Source: Nodosilinea sp. FACHB-131 (GTDB taxonomy: Bacteria > Cyanobacteriota > Cyanobacteriia > Phormidesmidales > Phormidesmidaceae). From it: a stretch of 64,000 nucleotides of DNA. This document shows, piece by piece, positions 37,290 to 44,565 of the stretch. The notes beneath the pieces are model-generated. The model was given only the letters and a program-made list of their open reading frames with translations. It did not search any database and was not told where the DNA came from. Location: assembly GCF_014695395.1 (NCBI RefSeq), contig NZ_JACJOF010000012.1:1-64000 (forward strand), given 5' to 3'. Each line of letters begins with the position of its first letter. Positions within the stretch are counted from its first letter, which is position 1. The position numbers and the translations under genes are program-made.

Positions 37290-37772
37290 CTAGGGATTAG
37301 CACTGAGGGAATAGTTGTAGCGCTGCCCCTGCTGGTGGGAACCCACCCAAATGCTATAGGTGCCCGTTGACCAGCTTTGGTCTTGAACCAGGGCGTCGGG
37401 ATTGCGGCGATCGGTGTCGTCGCCACAGCGCACGGTGCCATCGGGCCCTTGAATAAGGAGGCTAGTGTCGTTGCCGCCGCTGTTGACCTGGAGAGTGAGG
37501 GTGGCAAAGTCTTGCTGCAATACCATGACGTGATCGGGGGCGACGTCGGCAAACCCAGCGCAGATATTGCCGTTGCGATCGCGCCCAGCAATATTAGACA
37601 GCGCAGAAATTCCGTTGGTAAAGCCGCTAACGCTGGCGGCTGGGGTGGCACCAGACAGCGTGAACGACTCAAAGTTGGCCTGCTGGGCCAGGGTGGGCAG
37701 CGCTGATATGAGACCCACGGAGAGGCCTGCGGCGAGCACCATTGCCCCACGACGTTGATGCTTAATGGTCAT
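37290..37772 (-). CDS. Exported protein of unknown function, PPC-like beta domain
   Basis: The 160 residues start with a Sec signal peptide (basic MTIKHQRRG, hydrophobic AMVLAAGLSVGLISA, cleavage near LAQQA). The mature part is beta-rich, with two cysteines (NICAGFADV, TVRCGDDTD) that may form a disulphide, and the pattern LQVNSGGNDTSLLIQGPDG followed by GTYSIWVGSHQQGQRYNYSLS. This resembles the bacterial pre-peptidase C-terminal (PPC) beta sandwich seen in cyanobacterial exported proteins. Without a catalytic domain its role is open. Divergent from the small gene at 37917. Confidence 0.75.
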   Translation of the reverse strand: MTIKHQRRGAMVLAAGLSVGLISALPTLAQQANFESFTLSGATPAASVSGFTNGISALSNIAGRDRNGNICAGFADVAPDHVMVLQQDFATLTLQVNSGGNDTSLLIQGPDGTVRCGDDTDRRNPDALVQDQSWSTGTYSIWVGSHQQGQRYNYSLSANP

Positions 37773-37916
37773 GGCCCCAGCCTCCTACGGTTCAATTCTA
37801 TGGTGCTCGGTAGCCGCCGCGCTTAGTAGCCATAATAGACAGAAGTTGAACTGTCTCCATTGACACCAGCCCAATATAAGTAGTGTATCTAGTGACGACC
37901 GCAGGAGGCACCAGCG

Positions 37917-38072
37917 ATGGAACTTGTGATGCTGATAATCTGCGTGTTGACGACGTGGGCGATTGCCCATGTCGTCAATGGCCTCACCCACCTAGGTCAG
38001 CTCTTAGCGCCTTCGCCCTGGCTGCTGGGGGGCATAGCCCTGGTATTGACCACCTGGATTATGCGCGACTAG
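37917..38072 (+). CDS. Small two-helix membrane protein, unknown
   Basis: The 51-codon frame has a perfect AGGAGG at 37903-37908, nine bases before ATG 37917. It encodes two hydrophobic segments (VMLIICVLTTWAIAHVV and WLLGGIALVLTTWIM) joined by a short polar turn, and ends MRD. It is too short for prediction pipelines that require 60 residues. I do not recognise a family. Confidence 0.65.
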   Translation: MELVMLIICVLTTWAIAHVVNGLTHLGQLLAPSPWLLGGIALVLTTWIMRD

Positions 38073-38106
38073 CAGCGCCTCAATGGTTAGTCGCGCGCTA
38101 GTTGAG

Positions 38107-38502
38107 CTAAAGCTCAGTGGTGCCGTAAAGCTCGGGCACCTCGCGCGCTGGCGGCAGTGACTTGGCGTCTCGAGTCTCTATATATCCGGTGTAGTAGGCA
38201 CCCGGTTCTATTTCTAGGGCTCCGGCCACTACATCGCCTTCTAAACGAGCGGTGCGGCTGAGGGTGAGCTTGCCTTCAGCAAAGACTCGGGCCTTCAGTA
38301 CTCCCTGCACCATAATGTTTTGGGCCTTCACTTCGGGGCCTTCGATTAACCCTGTAGAGGAAATCTCTAGATCACCGTTGACATCTACGGTGCCGTGAAT
38401 CACGCCATCGACCCGCAGCATACCCTCGGCGTGGAGCACCCCTTCAAACTCAGTTTTTTGACTCAAATAGGTCAATGGCGGAGCCGCTTTGCGTTTAAAC
38501 AT
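38107..38502 (-). CDS. Bactofilin family polymer-forming protein
   Basis: Bactofilins form membrane-bound filaments that organise cell-wall enzymes. The 131-residue protein starts MFKRKAAPPLTYL, then has the right-handed beta-helix pattern of the family (TEFEGVLHAEGMLRVDGVIHG, LEISSTGLIEGPEVKAQNI, GKLTLSRTARLEGDVVAGAL). The short hydrophilic N-terminus with basic residues could act in membrane binding. ATG 38517 would add five residues. A longer open frame upstream (to 38700) has no conservation and is not used. Confidence 0.85.
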   Translation of the reverse strand: MFKRKAAPPLTYLSQKTEFEGVLHAEGMLRVDGVIHGTVDVNGDLEISSTGLIEGPEVKAQNIMVQGVLKARVFAEGKLTLSRTARLEGDVVAGALEIEPGAYYTGYIETRDAKSLPPAREVPELYGTTEL

Positions 38503-38847
38503 CAAAATTGCCCTCATACCTCTAGAGAACAGTACTCCAAGCAATGGCCTGAGCCAGATTAGCCCTAAGGACGCTACCGCTGCTGAAGCGGGCATCCTAA
38601 CTATGTAACTAAATATTAAAAGACAATGGCCCCGGCTCGGCAACAATCTACTAAATAGACGCGATTTCCCTCTCTTTCGGAGGGTGAGCGTAGCCATCAA
38701 CCCTGGCTATGCTTTAAATCAAAAGAAACTTGGAAGAAATATCCCGTATTCAAAAACATCGGGGATCAATATGAATAGACGATAAACCCCTTTAAATTGA
38801 AACGACTTCTTCTTCCTTTTTCTGCTTCGACCCCTTAAATCTACTGC
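38503..38847. other. Intergenic stretch upstream of bactofilin and the OCP-like gene
   Basis: About 345 bases between divergent genes. It is AT-rich and contains pyrimidine-rich runs (CTTCTTCTTCCTTTTTCTG near 38808). No ORF with a ribosome site was seen. It ends at the 26-bp palindrome. Confidence 0.4.
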
Positions 38848-38873
38848 TTTAGCTTTGGCTAGCCAAAGCTAAA
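38848..38873. promoter_or_regulatory. 26-bp perfect palindrome upstream of the OCP-like gene
   Basis: TTTAGCTTTGGCT is followed directly by its exact complement. It lies about 100 bp before ATG 38972, with no T-run, so an operator for a dimeric regulator is as likely as a terminator. Confidence 0.6.
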
Positions 38874-38971
38874 TTCCATCCTCCAGCGATCGCAAACTGT
38901 GCGACAGAGCCTTCACCTGTTCTGCCGCATTGTTATCTAACCCCATAACAAGCTCTTACAGGAAACCTACC

Positions 38972-39415
38972 ATGACCGCTATAGATGTTCGCCTTCAGTT
39001 TGAGCAAGCCGTTCAATCGTTCGAATCAGTCGATGTAGACTGCAAGATTGCCGTGCTTTGGCAGATTTATGAAACCCTAGGTCAGGCATTTGCGGCGATC
39101 GCCCCGGTGGCGCTCTTCTCCCAAGCGGTACAGCAACTGCTGGGCCAAATTCAGCAAGTTGACCGTGACGATCAAGCGGCAATCTTGCGCGATATTCTGG
39201 CTGGGGCTGATACCCGGTTCACCCAGGCTTACCAAACCCTCAACGTGAATATGAAGCTGGCCTTCTGGCACCGCCTGTTCAGCCTCACGCCTGCAAACCG
39301 CTTGCCTATAACGGCCTGCCAAGATGGTTCGGCCACAACTAAGGCGTTGCTCACCCGCATCAACACCATGGGGCTTAACGAGCGCCTCCACTTTTTGCGC
39401 CGGGTTGTGGGCTAA
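38972..39415 (+). CDS. Orange carotenoid protein N-terminal-domain homologue (HCP-like)
   Basis: The N-domain of OCP binds a ketocarotenoid and quenches phycobilisome energy or singlet oxygen; free-standing homologues are called helical carotenoid proteins. In these 147 residues the carotenoid-contacting aromatic residues of OCP are kept: W30 and Y33 (equivalent to W41 and Y44) in VLWQIYETLG, W99 (W110) in MKLAFWHRL, and R143 (R155) in HFLRRVVG. The N-terminal arm of OCP is missing and there is no C-terminal NTF2-like sensor domain. The start ATG 38972 has GGAAA upstream. It is flanked by perfect palindromes on both sides. Confidence 0.85.
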   Translation: MTAIDVRLQFEQAVQSFESVDVDCKIAVLWQIYETLGQAFAAIAPVALFSQAVQQLLGQIQQVDRDDQAAILRDILAGADTRFTQAYQTLNVNMKLAFWHRLFSLTPANRLPITACQDGSATTKALLTRINTMGLNERLHFLRRVVG

Positions 39416-39507
39416 GCCTAGGTTCAACTGTTTTTTGGTGAGCCGTAGCGATCGGGTGGACGCGAACTTAGTCTAGAGATTAGGCAGGCTGCGTGGACTC
39501 ACTACCT

Positions 39508-39539
39508 GCAGCTGGGCTGGCGATCGCCAGCCCAGCTGC
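39508..39539. repeat. 32-bp perfect palindrome centred on a HIP1-like core
   Basis: GCAGCTGGGCTGGCGA is followed by its exact complement, so the middle reads GGCGATCGCC. No loop bases and no T-run. It lies between the OCP-like gene stop (39415) and the ABC ATPase start (39616). A weaker ACCT/AGGT pair flanks it. Confidence 0.8.
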
Positions 39540-39615
39540 CGCAGCAGGTGGTTAGCGGTAAAGTGAAAGCCATGGCCCTCACCTCGGGTCTAGCTGCTCT
39601 ATTCACTGTTTCGCC

Positions 39616-40602
39616 ATGCCCACCATTGATGTCAATCAGCTCAGCAAGCGCTATCCCATCGCCATTAAAGAGTCTGGGTTAAGGGGCACGCTGAGGCATT
39701 TCTGGCGTCGTCAGTATCGCCTGGTAGACGCAGTGCAGTCCATTTCCTTCCACATTGAGCCTGGCGAGGTGGTAGGTTTTTTGGGCCCCAATGGTGCTGG
39801 CAAAACCACTACCCTCAAGATGCTCACCGGGCTGATTCACCCCTCCAGCGGCACTGTGCGGGTGGGCAACCAGGTGCCCTTTCAGCGACGAACTGAGTTT
39901 TTGCAGGATATTACCCTGGTCATGGGCCAGAAACAGCAGCTGCTATGGGACTTGCCTGCCCTGGATTCGTTGCGCATCAATGGCGCTATATATGGTCTTT
40001 CTGACAAGGAATTCCGCTATCGAATTGACGAACTCACCGAGATGCTGGCCCTTCAGGGAAAGCTGACCCAGCCTGTGCGCAAGCTGTCCCTCGGTGAGCG
40101 CATGAAGGCGGAAATGATGGCGGCTCTGTTGCACCGTCCCCGCGTCTTGTTTTTAGATGAGCCTACTCTGGGACTGGATGTCAACGCTCAGGTGGCAGTG
40201 CGAGAATTCTTGCGTGACTACAACCGGCGCTACGAAGCCACCATTTTGCTCACCAGCCACTACATGGCTGATATTACGGCCCTGTGTCGTCGCGTGCTGC
40301 TGATCTACCAGGGACGCTTAATCTACGATGGCAGCCTAGAAGGGCTGCTCGATCGCTTCGCCCCCTACCGAGAAGTCACTGTCGATTTGGCCACTGGCTG
40401 CGATGCTGCCACCCTGAGCCGCTACGGCGAATTAGAAAGCCTGGAGGGCTGCACCGCTCGCCTGATTGTGCACCGCGACACCCTGACTCAAACTGTCGCT
40501 CAGCTGCTGGGAGATTTGGACGTGCAGGATTTGACCGTCAGTGATCCGCCGGTAGAGGAGGTGATTGGGCGAGTATTTGCGGCAGGATCCGCAGAGAGGT
40601 AA
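39616..40602 (+). CDS. ABC transporter ATP-binding protein (ABC-2 / DrrA type)
   Basis: The ATPase couples ATP hydrolysis to export through ABC-2 permeases. The 328-residue protein has Walker A GPNGAGKTTT, the Q-loop at VMGQKQQLLWD, signature KLSLGERMKAE (LSLGER in place of LSGGQ), Walker B VLFLDEPTLGLD, switch His (LLTSHYM) and a C-terminal regulatory extension of about 80 residues. In cyanobacteria this class is normally followed by two membrane-subunit genes. Here the next gene is a convergent cupin, so the permease must be encoded elsewhere or is lost. Confidence 0.9.
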   Translation: MPTIDVNQLSKRYPIAIKESGLRGTLRHFWRRQYRLVDAVQSISFHIEPGEVVGFLGPNGAGKTTTLKMLTGLIHPSSGTVRVGNQVPFQRRTEFLQDITLVMGQKQQLLWDLPALDSLRINGAIYGLSDKEFRYRIDELTEMLALQGKLTQPVRKLSLGERMKAEMMAALLHRPRVLFLDEPTLGLDVNAQVAVREFLRDYNRRYEATILLTSHYMADITALCRRVLLIYQGRLIYDGSLEGLLDRFAPYREVTVDLATGCDAATLSRYGELESLEGCTARLIVHRDTLTQTVAQLLGDLDVQDLTVSDPPVEEVIGRVFAAGSAER

Positions 40603-40732
40603 GAGGTGAAGGGGTGAGATTGGTGGCTGTAGCAAAAGAACGGAAATAAAAGAGCGAAGAACGTCTGTCAGGCTTGAATCCTCGCATTTTCGGCTGTCCT
40701 AACCCCAGACTTCACTGGCTATGGAGCAATCG

Positions 40733-41068
40733 CTAATTGCGGAGGCCGAAGTAGGTGAGGACGAGTTCCTGGGTGCCAGTGTTGGCGACTTCGTGGTGTT
40801 CGCCGGGCTCGATCGCAATACAGGTGCCGGGAGTCAGTGGGTAGGCCTGACCGTCAACGGTAATGGTGCCAGTGCCCGCTTCGACAAAGAACACTTCAAC
40901 CATGTCGGCGTGGCTGTGGCCCGGAGCAACCTGGCCCGGAGCAAAGCGGGCTTGGGAAAAGTTGGTCAGGTGGGGTAAATCATCCCTACGCAGCAGCACC
41001 CGCTTTTTGATTGCCGGGTTGTGGGAGACCGACTCCTCAGATACCTGGTTAAGGCCGGTAATTTTCAT
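40733..41068 (-). CDS. Cupin domain protein
   Basis: The 111 residues form one small cupin: motif 1 is GQVAPGHSHADMVEVFFVEAG with the metal-binding His pair and Glu region, and motif 2 is PGTCIAIEPGEHHEVAN with the third His. This predicts a single metal-binding beta barrel. Cupins range from enzymes to sugar-binding sensors, so no substrate can be named. The gene ends 130 bp from the convergent ABC ATPase and starts 34 bp after aroC ends on the same strand, so it may be read from aroC. Confidence 0.88.
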   Translation of the reverse strand: MKITGLNQVSEESVSHNPAIKKRVLLRRDDLPHLTNFSQARFAPGQVAPGHSHADMVEVFFVEAGTGTITVDGQAYPLTPGTCIAIEPGEHHEVANTGTQELVLTYFGLRN

Positions 41069-41101
41069 GGTCTGGCGTCAGCCTTTAGAAACCGCTATTA
41101 A

Positions 41102-42190
41102 CTAGAACAGCTCACACTGGCCGTGGTGGCGCAGCAGGTGATCACACAGCACTAGGGCCACCATAGCCTCGACCATGGGCACGGCGCGGGGCAGCACGCA
41201 GGGGTCGTGGCGACCCCGCGCGGCTAGCACGGTGGCTTCGCCAGTGTTGGTGACGGTGTTTTGGGCTTTGCGGATGGTGGCGGTGGGTTTAAAGGCAACG
41301 CGAATGATGATATTTTCGCCGTTAGAGATGCCTCCCTGGGTGCCGCCGGAGCGATTGGTGCGAGTGCGCAAGGTACCCGCCGCATCGGTGTAGAACTCGT
41401 CGTTGTGTTCGCTGCCGGTGAGCAGGGTACCGGCGAACCCAGAGCCAATTTCAAAGCCTTTGCTGGCGGGGAGCGACATCACGCCCTTAGCTAGGTCAGC
41501 TTCAAGCTTGTCGAATACGGGAGAACCCAGCCCAACCTTGACCCCGCGAGCCACGCACTCCACCACGCCGCCAATGGAGTCGCCCTGGTCGCGGATGGCT
41601 TCGATCCGGTCGATCATCTGCTCGGCGGCGATCGGGTCGGGGCAGCGGACAATGTTGCTCTCGACCTGCTCTAGGGTGACGGCGCTGGGGTCTACGCTGC
41701 CCTCCAGGTCTTGGATGCGCTTGACGTAGCCAATGATTTCAGTGCCGGTGACCTGGTGAAGGATCTTTTTAGCGATCGCCCCAGCTGCCACCCGGCCAAT
41801 GGTTTCCCGCGCCGACGATCGCCCACCCCCCTGATGGTTGCGCAGGCCGTATTTAGCGTCGTAGGTGGCATCGGCGTGGGAGGGGCGATAGGCGGTGACC
41901 ATTTCGCTGTAGTCCTGGGGGCGGGTATTTTCGTTGCGCACCAGAATAGAGATGGGCGTACCCAAGGTTTTGCCCTCAAAGACGCCGGAGAGAATTTCGC
42001 AGCGATCGCTCTCTTTGCGAGGGGTGGTAATTTTGCTCTGACCAGGGCGACGGCGATCGAGTTCGGCCTGAATTTCCTCAGCGGAAATCTCTAGACGGGG
42101 CGGGCAGCCATCGATGACCACCCCTACCCCACCACCGTGGGATTCGCCAAAGGTGGTGATACGAAATAAATCCCCAAAGGAGTTGCCCAT
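41102..42190 (-). CDS. aroC: Chorismate synthase
   Basis: The last common step to aromatic amino acids, folates and quinones: EPSP to chorismate, with reduced FMN. The 362-residue protein shows the three signatures: [14 protein letters not shown] at the N-terminus, [20 protein letters not shown] in the middle, and [15 protein letters not shown] later. Length is normal for the family. A flavin reductase is not fused, so it is of the monofunctional type. Confidence 0.97.
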   Translation of the reverse strand: MGNSFGDLFRITTFGESHGGGVGVVIDGCPPRLEISAEEIQAELDRRRPGQSKITTPRKESDRCEILSGVFEGKTLGTPISILVRNENTRPQDYSEMVTAYRPSHADATYDAKYGLRNHQGGGRSSARETIGRVAAGAIAKKILHQVTGTEIIGYVKRIQDLEGSVDPSAVTLEQVESNIVRCPDPIAAEQMIDRIEAIRDQGDSIGGVVECVARGVKVGLGSPVFDKLEADLAKGVMSLPASKGFEIGSGFAGTLLTGSEHNDEFYTDAAGTLRTRTNRSGGTQGGISNGENIIIRVAFKPTATIRKAQNTVTNTGEATVLAARGRHDPCVLPRAVPMVEAMVALVLCDHLLRHHGQCELF

Positions 42191-42235
42191 AGATCGGTAA
42201 TGCCGGCGTCGGCCCAGGTAGTTTTACCGATCCTA

Positions 42236-43126
42236 CTATTTAGTTTCCTGATTCGTTTCCGCCAGCTTCAAATAATAGCGAGGATTCACCGCCTGACCGT
42301 TGCGGTAGACGCTGTAGTGCAGGTGAGGACCAGAGGAACGCCCGGTGCTGCCCAGATAGCCCACTACATCGCCCCGCTGGACGCGATCGCCAATCTCGAC
42401 CTCCAGCTTTGACAGGTGGCCATAGAGGGTTTCGTAGTCATAGCCGTGGTCGATTCTGACGTGGTTGCCGTAGCCGCCGTTGTAGTCGGCCCGTACCACC
42501 ACACCCTCGGCGGTGGCCAAAATGGGCTTGCCCACTGGCCCTGCGAAGTCGATGCCCTCGTGCATTTCGTAGCCCCGCCGACCGAAGGGGTTGGGGCGCA
42601 GACCAAACTCTGAGGAAATTGAGGGCTTGCCCGCGATCGGTTTGCCGCTAGGGAAGGCTGCCGCCTGCTCGGCCTCGGACTCCAGGGTTTGCTCCAGGGC
42701 TGGCTTCACGGCCCGAGACAACATCACCTCCAAACTCGGCAGTTGACGGCGAGCCTCGTCGAACATGACTTCAGCCGGAGCCTCCCCCGCCACGCCGCCT
42801 CGGGGGGGAATCTCCGCTTTGGAGTTAGGGACGCGGGTGTTTTCAAGGCTTTGCTCGGGTAAGCCAGCTCGATGTTTGAGCACCTCGATCTCGTTGCCAA
42901 TGGCGTCTAGCTCGGTGAGCACTTCGCTGGCGGTTTCAGACAAATGCTGGTTGCGTTGAACCAACTGCACGTTTTGGTAGAGCAGCACGCTAATCCAGGT
43001 GAGGGGTAACCCTATCAACACCGCTAGCCCTACTAGTAGCGGCACTGGGCACAACCGGAGGGTGATAGGCGACTTGCCGGTTGCCGTAATCAGCACGGTG
43101 TAGGGCTTGAGCTGGAGACGGGGCAT
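42236..43126 (-). CDS. M23 family metallopeptidase (LytM-like), membrane-anchored
   Basis: M23 enzymes cut peptidoglycan cross-bridges or, if inactive, activate amidases. The 296 residues start MPRLQLKPYTVLITATGKSP, with a membrane helix at about 27-50, a coiled-coil region (NQHLSETASEVLTELD), a spacer, and a C-terminal LytM domain with the zinc ligands in MHEGIDFAG (HxxxD) and GPHLHYSV (HxH) intact. So an active, periplasm-facing endopeptidase is expected. An open frame 10 codons longer begins at 43156; I prefer 43126 by family start. Confidence 0.9.
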   Translation of the reverse strand: MPRLQLKPYTVLITATGKSPITLRLCPVPLLVGLAVLIGLPLTWISVLLYQNVQLVQRNQHLSETASEVLTELDAIGNEIEVLKHRAGLPEQSLENTRVPNSKAEIPPRGGVAGEAPAEVMFDEARRQLPSLEVMLSRAVKPALEQTLESEAEQAAAFPSGKPIAGKPSISSEFGLRPNPFGRRGYEMHEGIDFAGPVGKPILATAEGVVVRADYNGGYGNHVRIDHGYDYETLYGHLSKLEVEIGDRVQRGDVVGYLGSTGRSSGPHLHYSVYRNGQAVNPRYYLKLAETNQETK

Positions 43127-43382
43127 GGCAAAATTGGCGGGGAGCAATGATAGCAAACGTTAACTCTTAAACCAAGATGGATTATACGGGGATCAGCGCA
43201 TTTGCACAATTTCGAGGAGAATTTGCAGGCCAGCGCCCAGTGACCCCAAAGCACAATTTTGACCTGAAGACTGGTTTTGGCTTCGTTTTCTCCTGCCGCT
43301 TGCCGCGCCTCCGCTATATAACTATGACTTTGTAAAGAATCCGTTACACTGAGTGATATAGCGCTCTACAGAGAATTGTGCG

Positions 43383-44180
43383 ATGGAAGTCACCTGGCTC
43401 GACAGCAACTCTTGGTTGATTGGCATGGGCGGACAGCGCATCTTGGTCGACCCCTGGCTGGTGGGAGAGCTGGTGTTTGGTCAGCAAACCTGGCTGTTTA
43501 GAGGAGAGCATCCCCAACCTCAGCCCCTGCCTGAGGCGATTGACCTGATCTTGCTCAGCCAGGGGCTGGAAGACCACGCCCATCCCCCCACCCTCGATGC
43601 CCTCGATCGCGCCATTCCGGTTGTGGGTTCGCCCAGTGCGGCGAAGGTGGCGGAGAGCCTCGGATACAGCCAGGTCACTGCCCTCGGCCATGGCGAAACC
43701 TTCACCCTTAACCAGCAGGTGACCGTTAAAGCGATCCCCGGTGCCCCTGTAGGGCCACTGGTGGTTGAAAATGGCTATGTTCTGCGGGATATTTCGCGCG
43801 GTGAGGTAGGGGCCTCTCTGTTCTACGAACCCCATGGCTTTCACCGGCCTGAGCTGAAGTCGGAAGGACCCGTGGATGTGGTGATCACCCCGGTGGTCGA
43901 TCTGGCGCTGCCCGTGGTCGGGCCAATCATCCGCGGGCAGAAAGGGGCTTTAGAACTGGTGGATTGGCTGCGCCCCCAGGTAGTGTTGCCCACCGCTGAC
44001 GCGGGCGAGGTCACCTATAGCGGAGTGTTGATTAATTGGCTCAAGACGGTGGGTGATCCCCAAGCGCTACAGGCGGCGATCGCGGCTCAAGGGCTTTCGA
44101 CCCGAGTGCTGGCCCCGACTGTGGGTCAACCGCTGCCTTTAAATCTTGTGCCGCGCCAGCCTCTAGCAACGGAAGCTTAG
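43383..44180 (+). CDS. Metallo-beta-lactamase-fold protein
   Basis: The 265-residue protein has the MBL-fold opening VTWLDSNSWLIGMGGQRILVDPWL. The usual HxHxDH motif is altered to SQGLEDHAHPPT, so the first two His are missing and metal binding is uncertain. Related cyanobacterial and plant proteins share this form. The later part has LGHGETFTLN and YEPHGFHRPE, and the C-terminal PQVVLPTADAGEVTYSGV. Function unknown. It precedes psb34 by about 100 bp on the same strand. Confidence 0.8.
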   Translation: MEVTWLDSNSWLIGMGGQRILVDPWLVGELVFGQQTWLFRGEHPQPQPLPEAIDLILLSQGLEDHAHPPTLDALDRAIPVVGSPSAAKVAESLGYSQVTALGHGETFTLNQQVTVKAIPGAPVGPLVVENGYVLRDISRGEVGASLFYEPHGFHRPELKSEGPVDVVITPVVDLALPVVGPIIRGQKGALELVDWLRPQVVLPTADAGEVTYSGVLINWLKTVGDPQALQAAIAAQGLSTRVLAPTVGQPLPLNLVPRQPLATEA

Positions 44181-44279
44181 GGGTATAGTGCGATCCCCAT
44201 CAGTCGGAGGGTATCCAGAAGGGCGGTATTCAGGTAACCTTCTTTTAAGGTTAGTCAAGTTTTAAGAAGGATTATAGCT

Positions 44280-44450
44280 ATGCCTTACACCACCGAAGAG
44301 GGCGGTCGTCTCAACAACTTCGCCACAGAGCCTAAGATGTATGAGGCTGAGCCGCCAAGTGCGACCCAAAAGCGCAACTATTTGATTTTGGGTGGTCTAG
44401 CTTTCGCTCTAGTGGGTGGGCTGCTGGTGGTGGCGATCTCTGTCTCTTAA
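44280..44450 (+). CDS. psb34: Photosystem II assembly protein Psb34 (ssl1498 family)
   Basis: Psb34 binds to photosystem II assembly intermediates near the CP47 subunit when high-light-inducible proteins leave. The 56-residue product begins PYTTEEGGRLNNFATEPKMY, followed by a single membrane helix (about 35-54, LILGGLAFALVGGLLVVAI) and VS at the end; the first 20 residues are the family signature. AGAAGGA lies nine bases before ATG 44280. A small hairpin AACCTT/AAGGTT lies about 40 bases upstream in its leader. Confidence 0.92.
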   Translation: MPYTTEEGGRLNNFATEPKMYEAEPPSATQKRNYLILGGLAFALVGGLLVVAISVS

Positions 44451-44565
44451 GTAATTTTTGCGGTTCAGCAAATGAATCTCAGCGGCAGCCGGGGCAGTCT
44501 ATTGCCTCGGCTGTCTTGTATCTGGAGTCGGGATAGAGTAGACATAGCGTTTACCTCGGGTTGGC

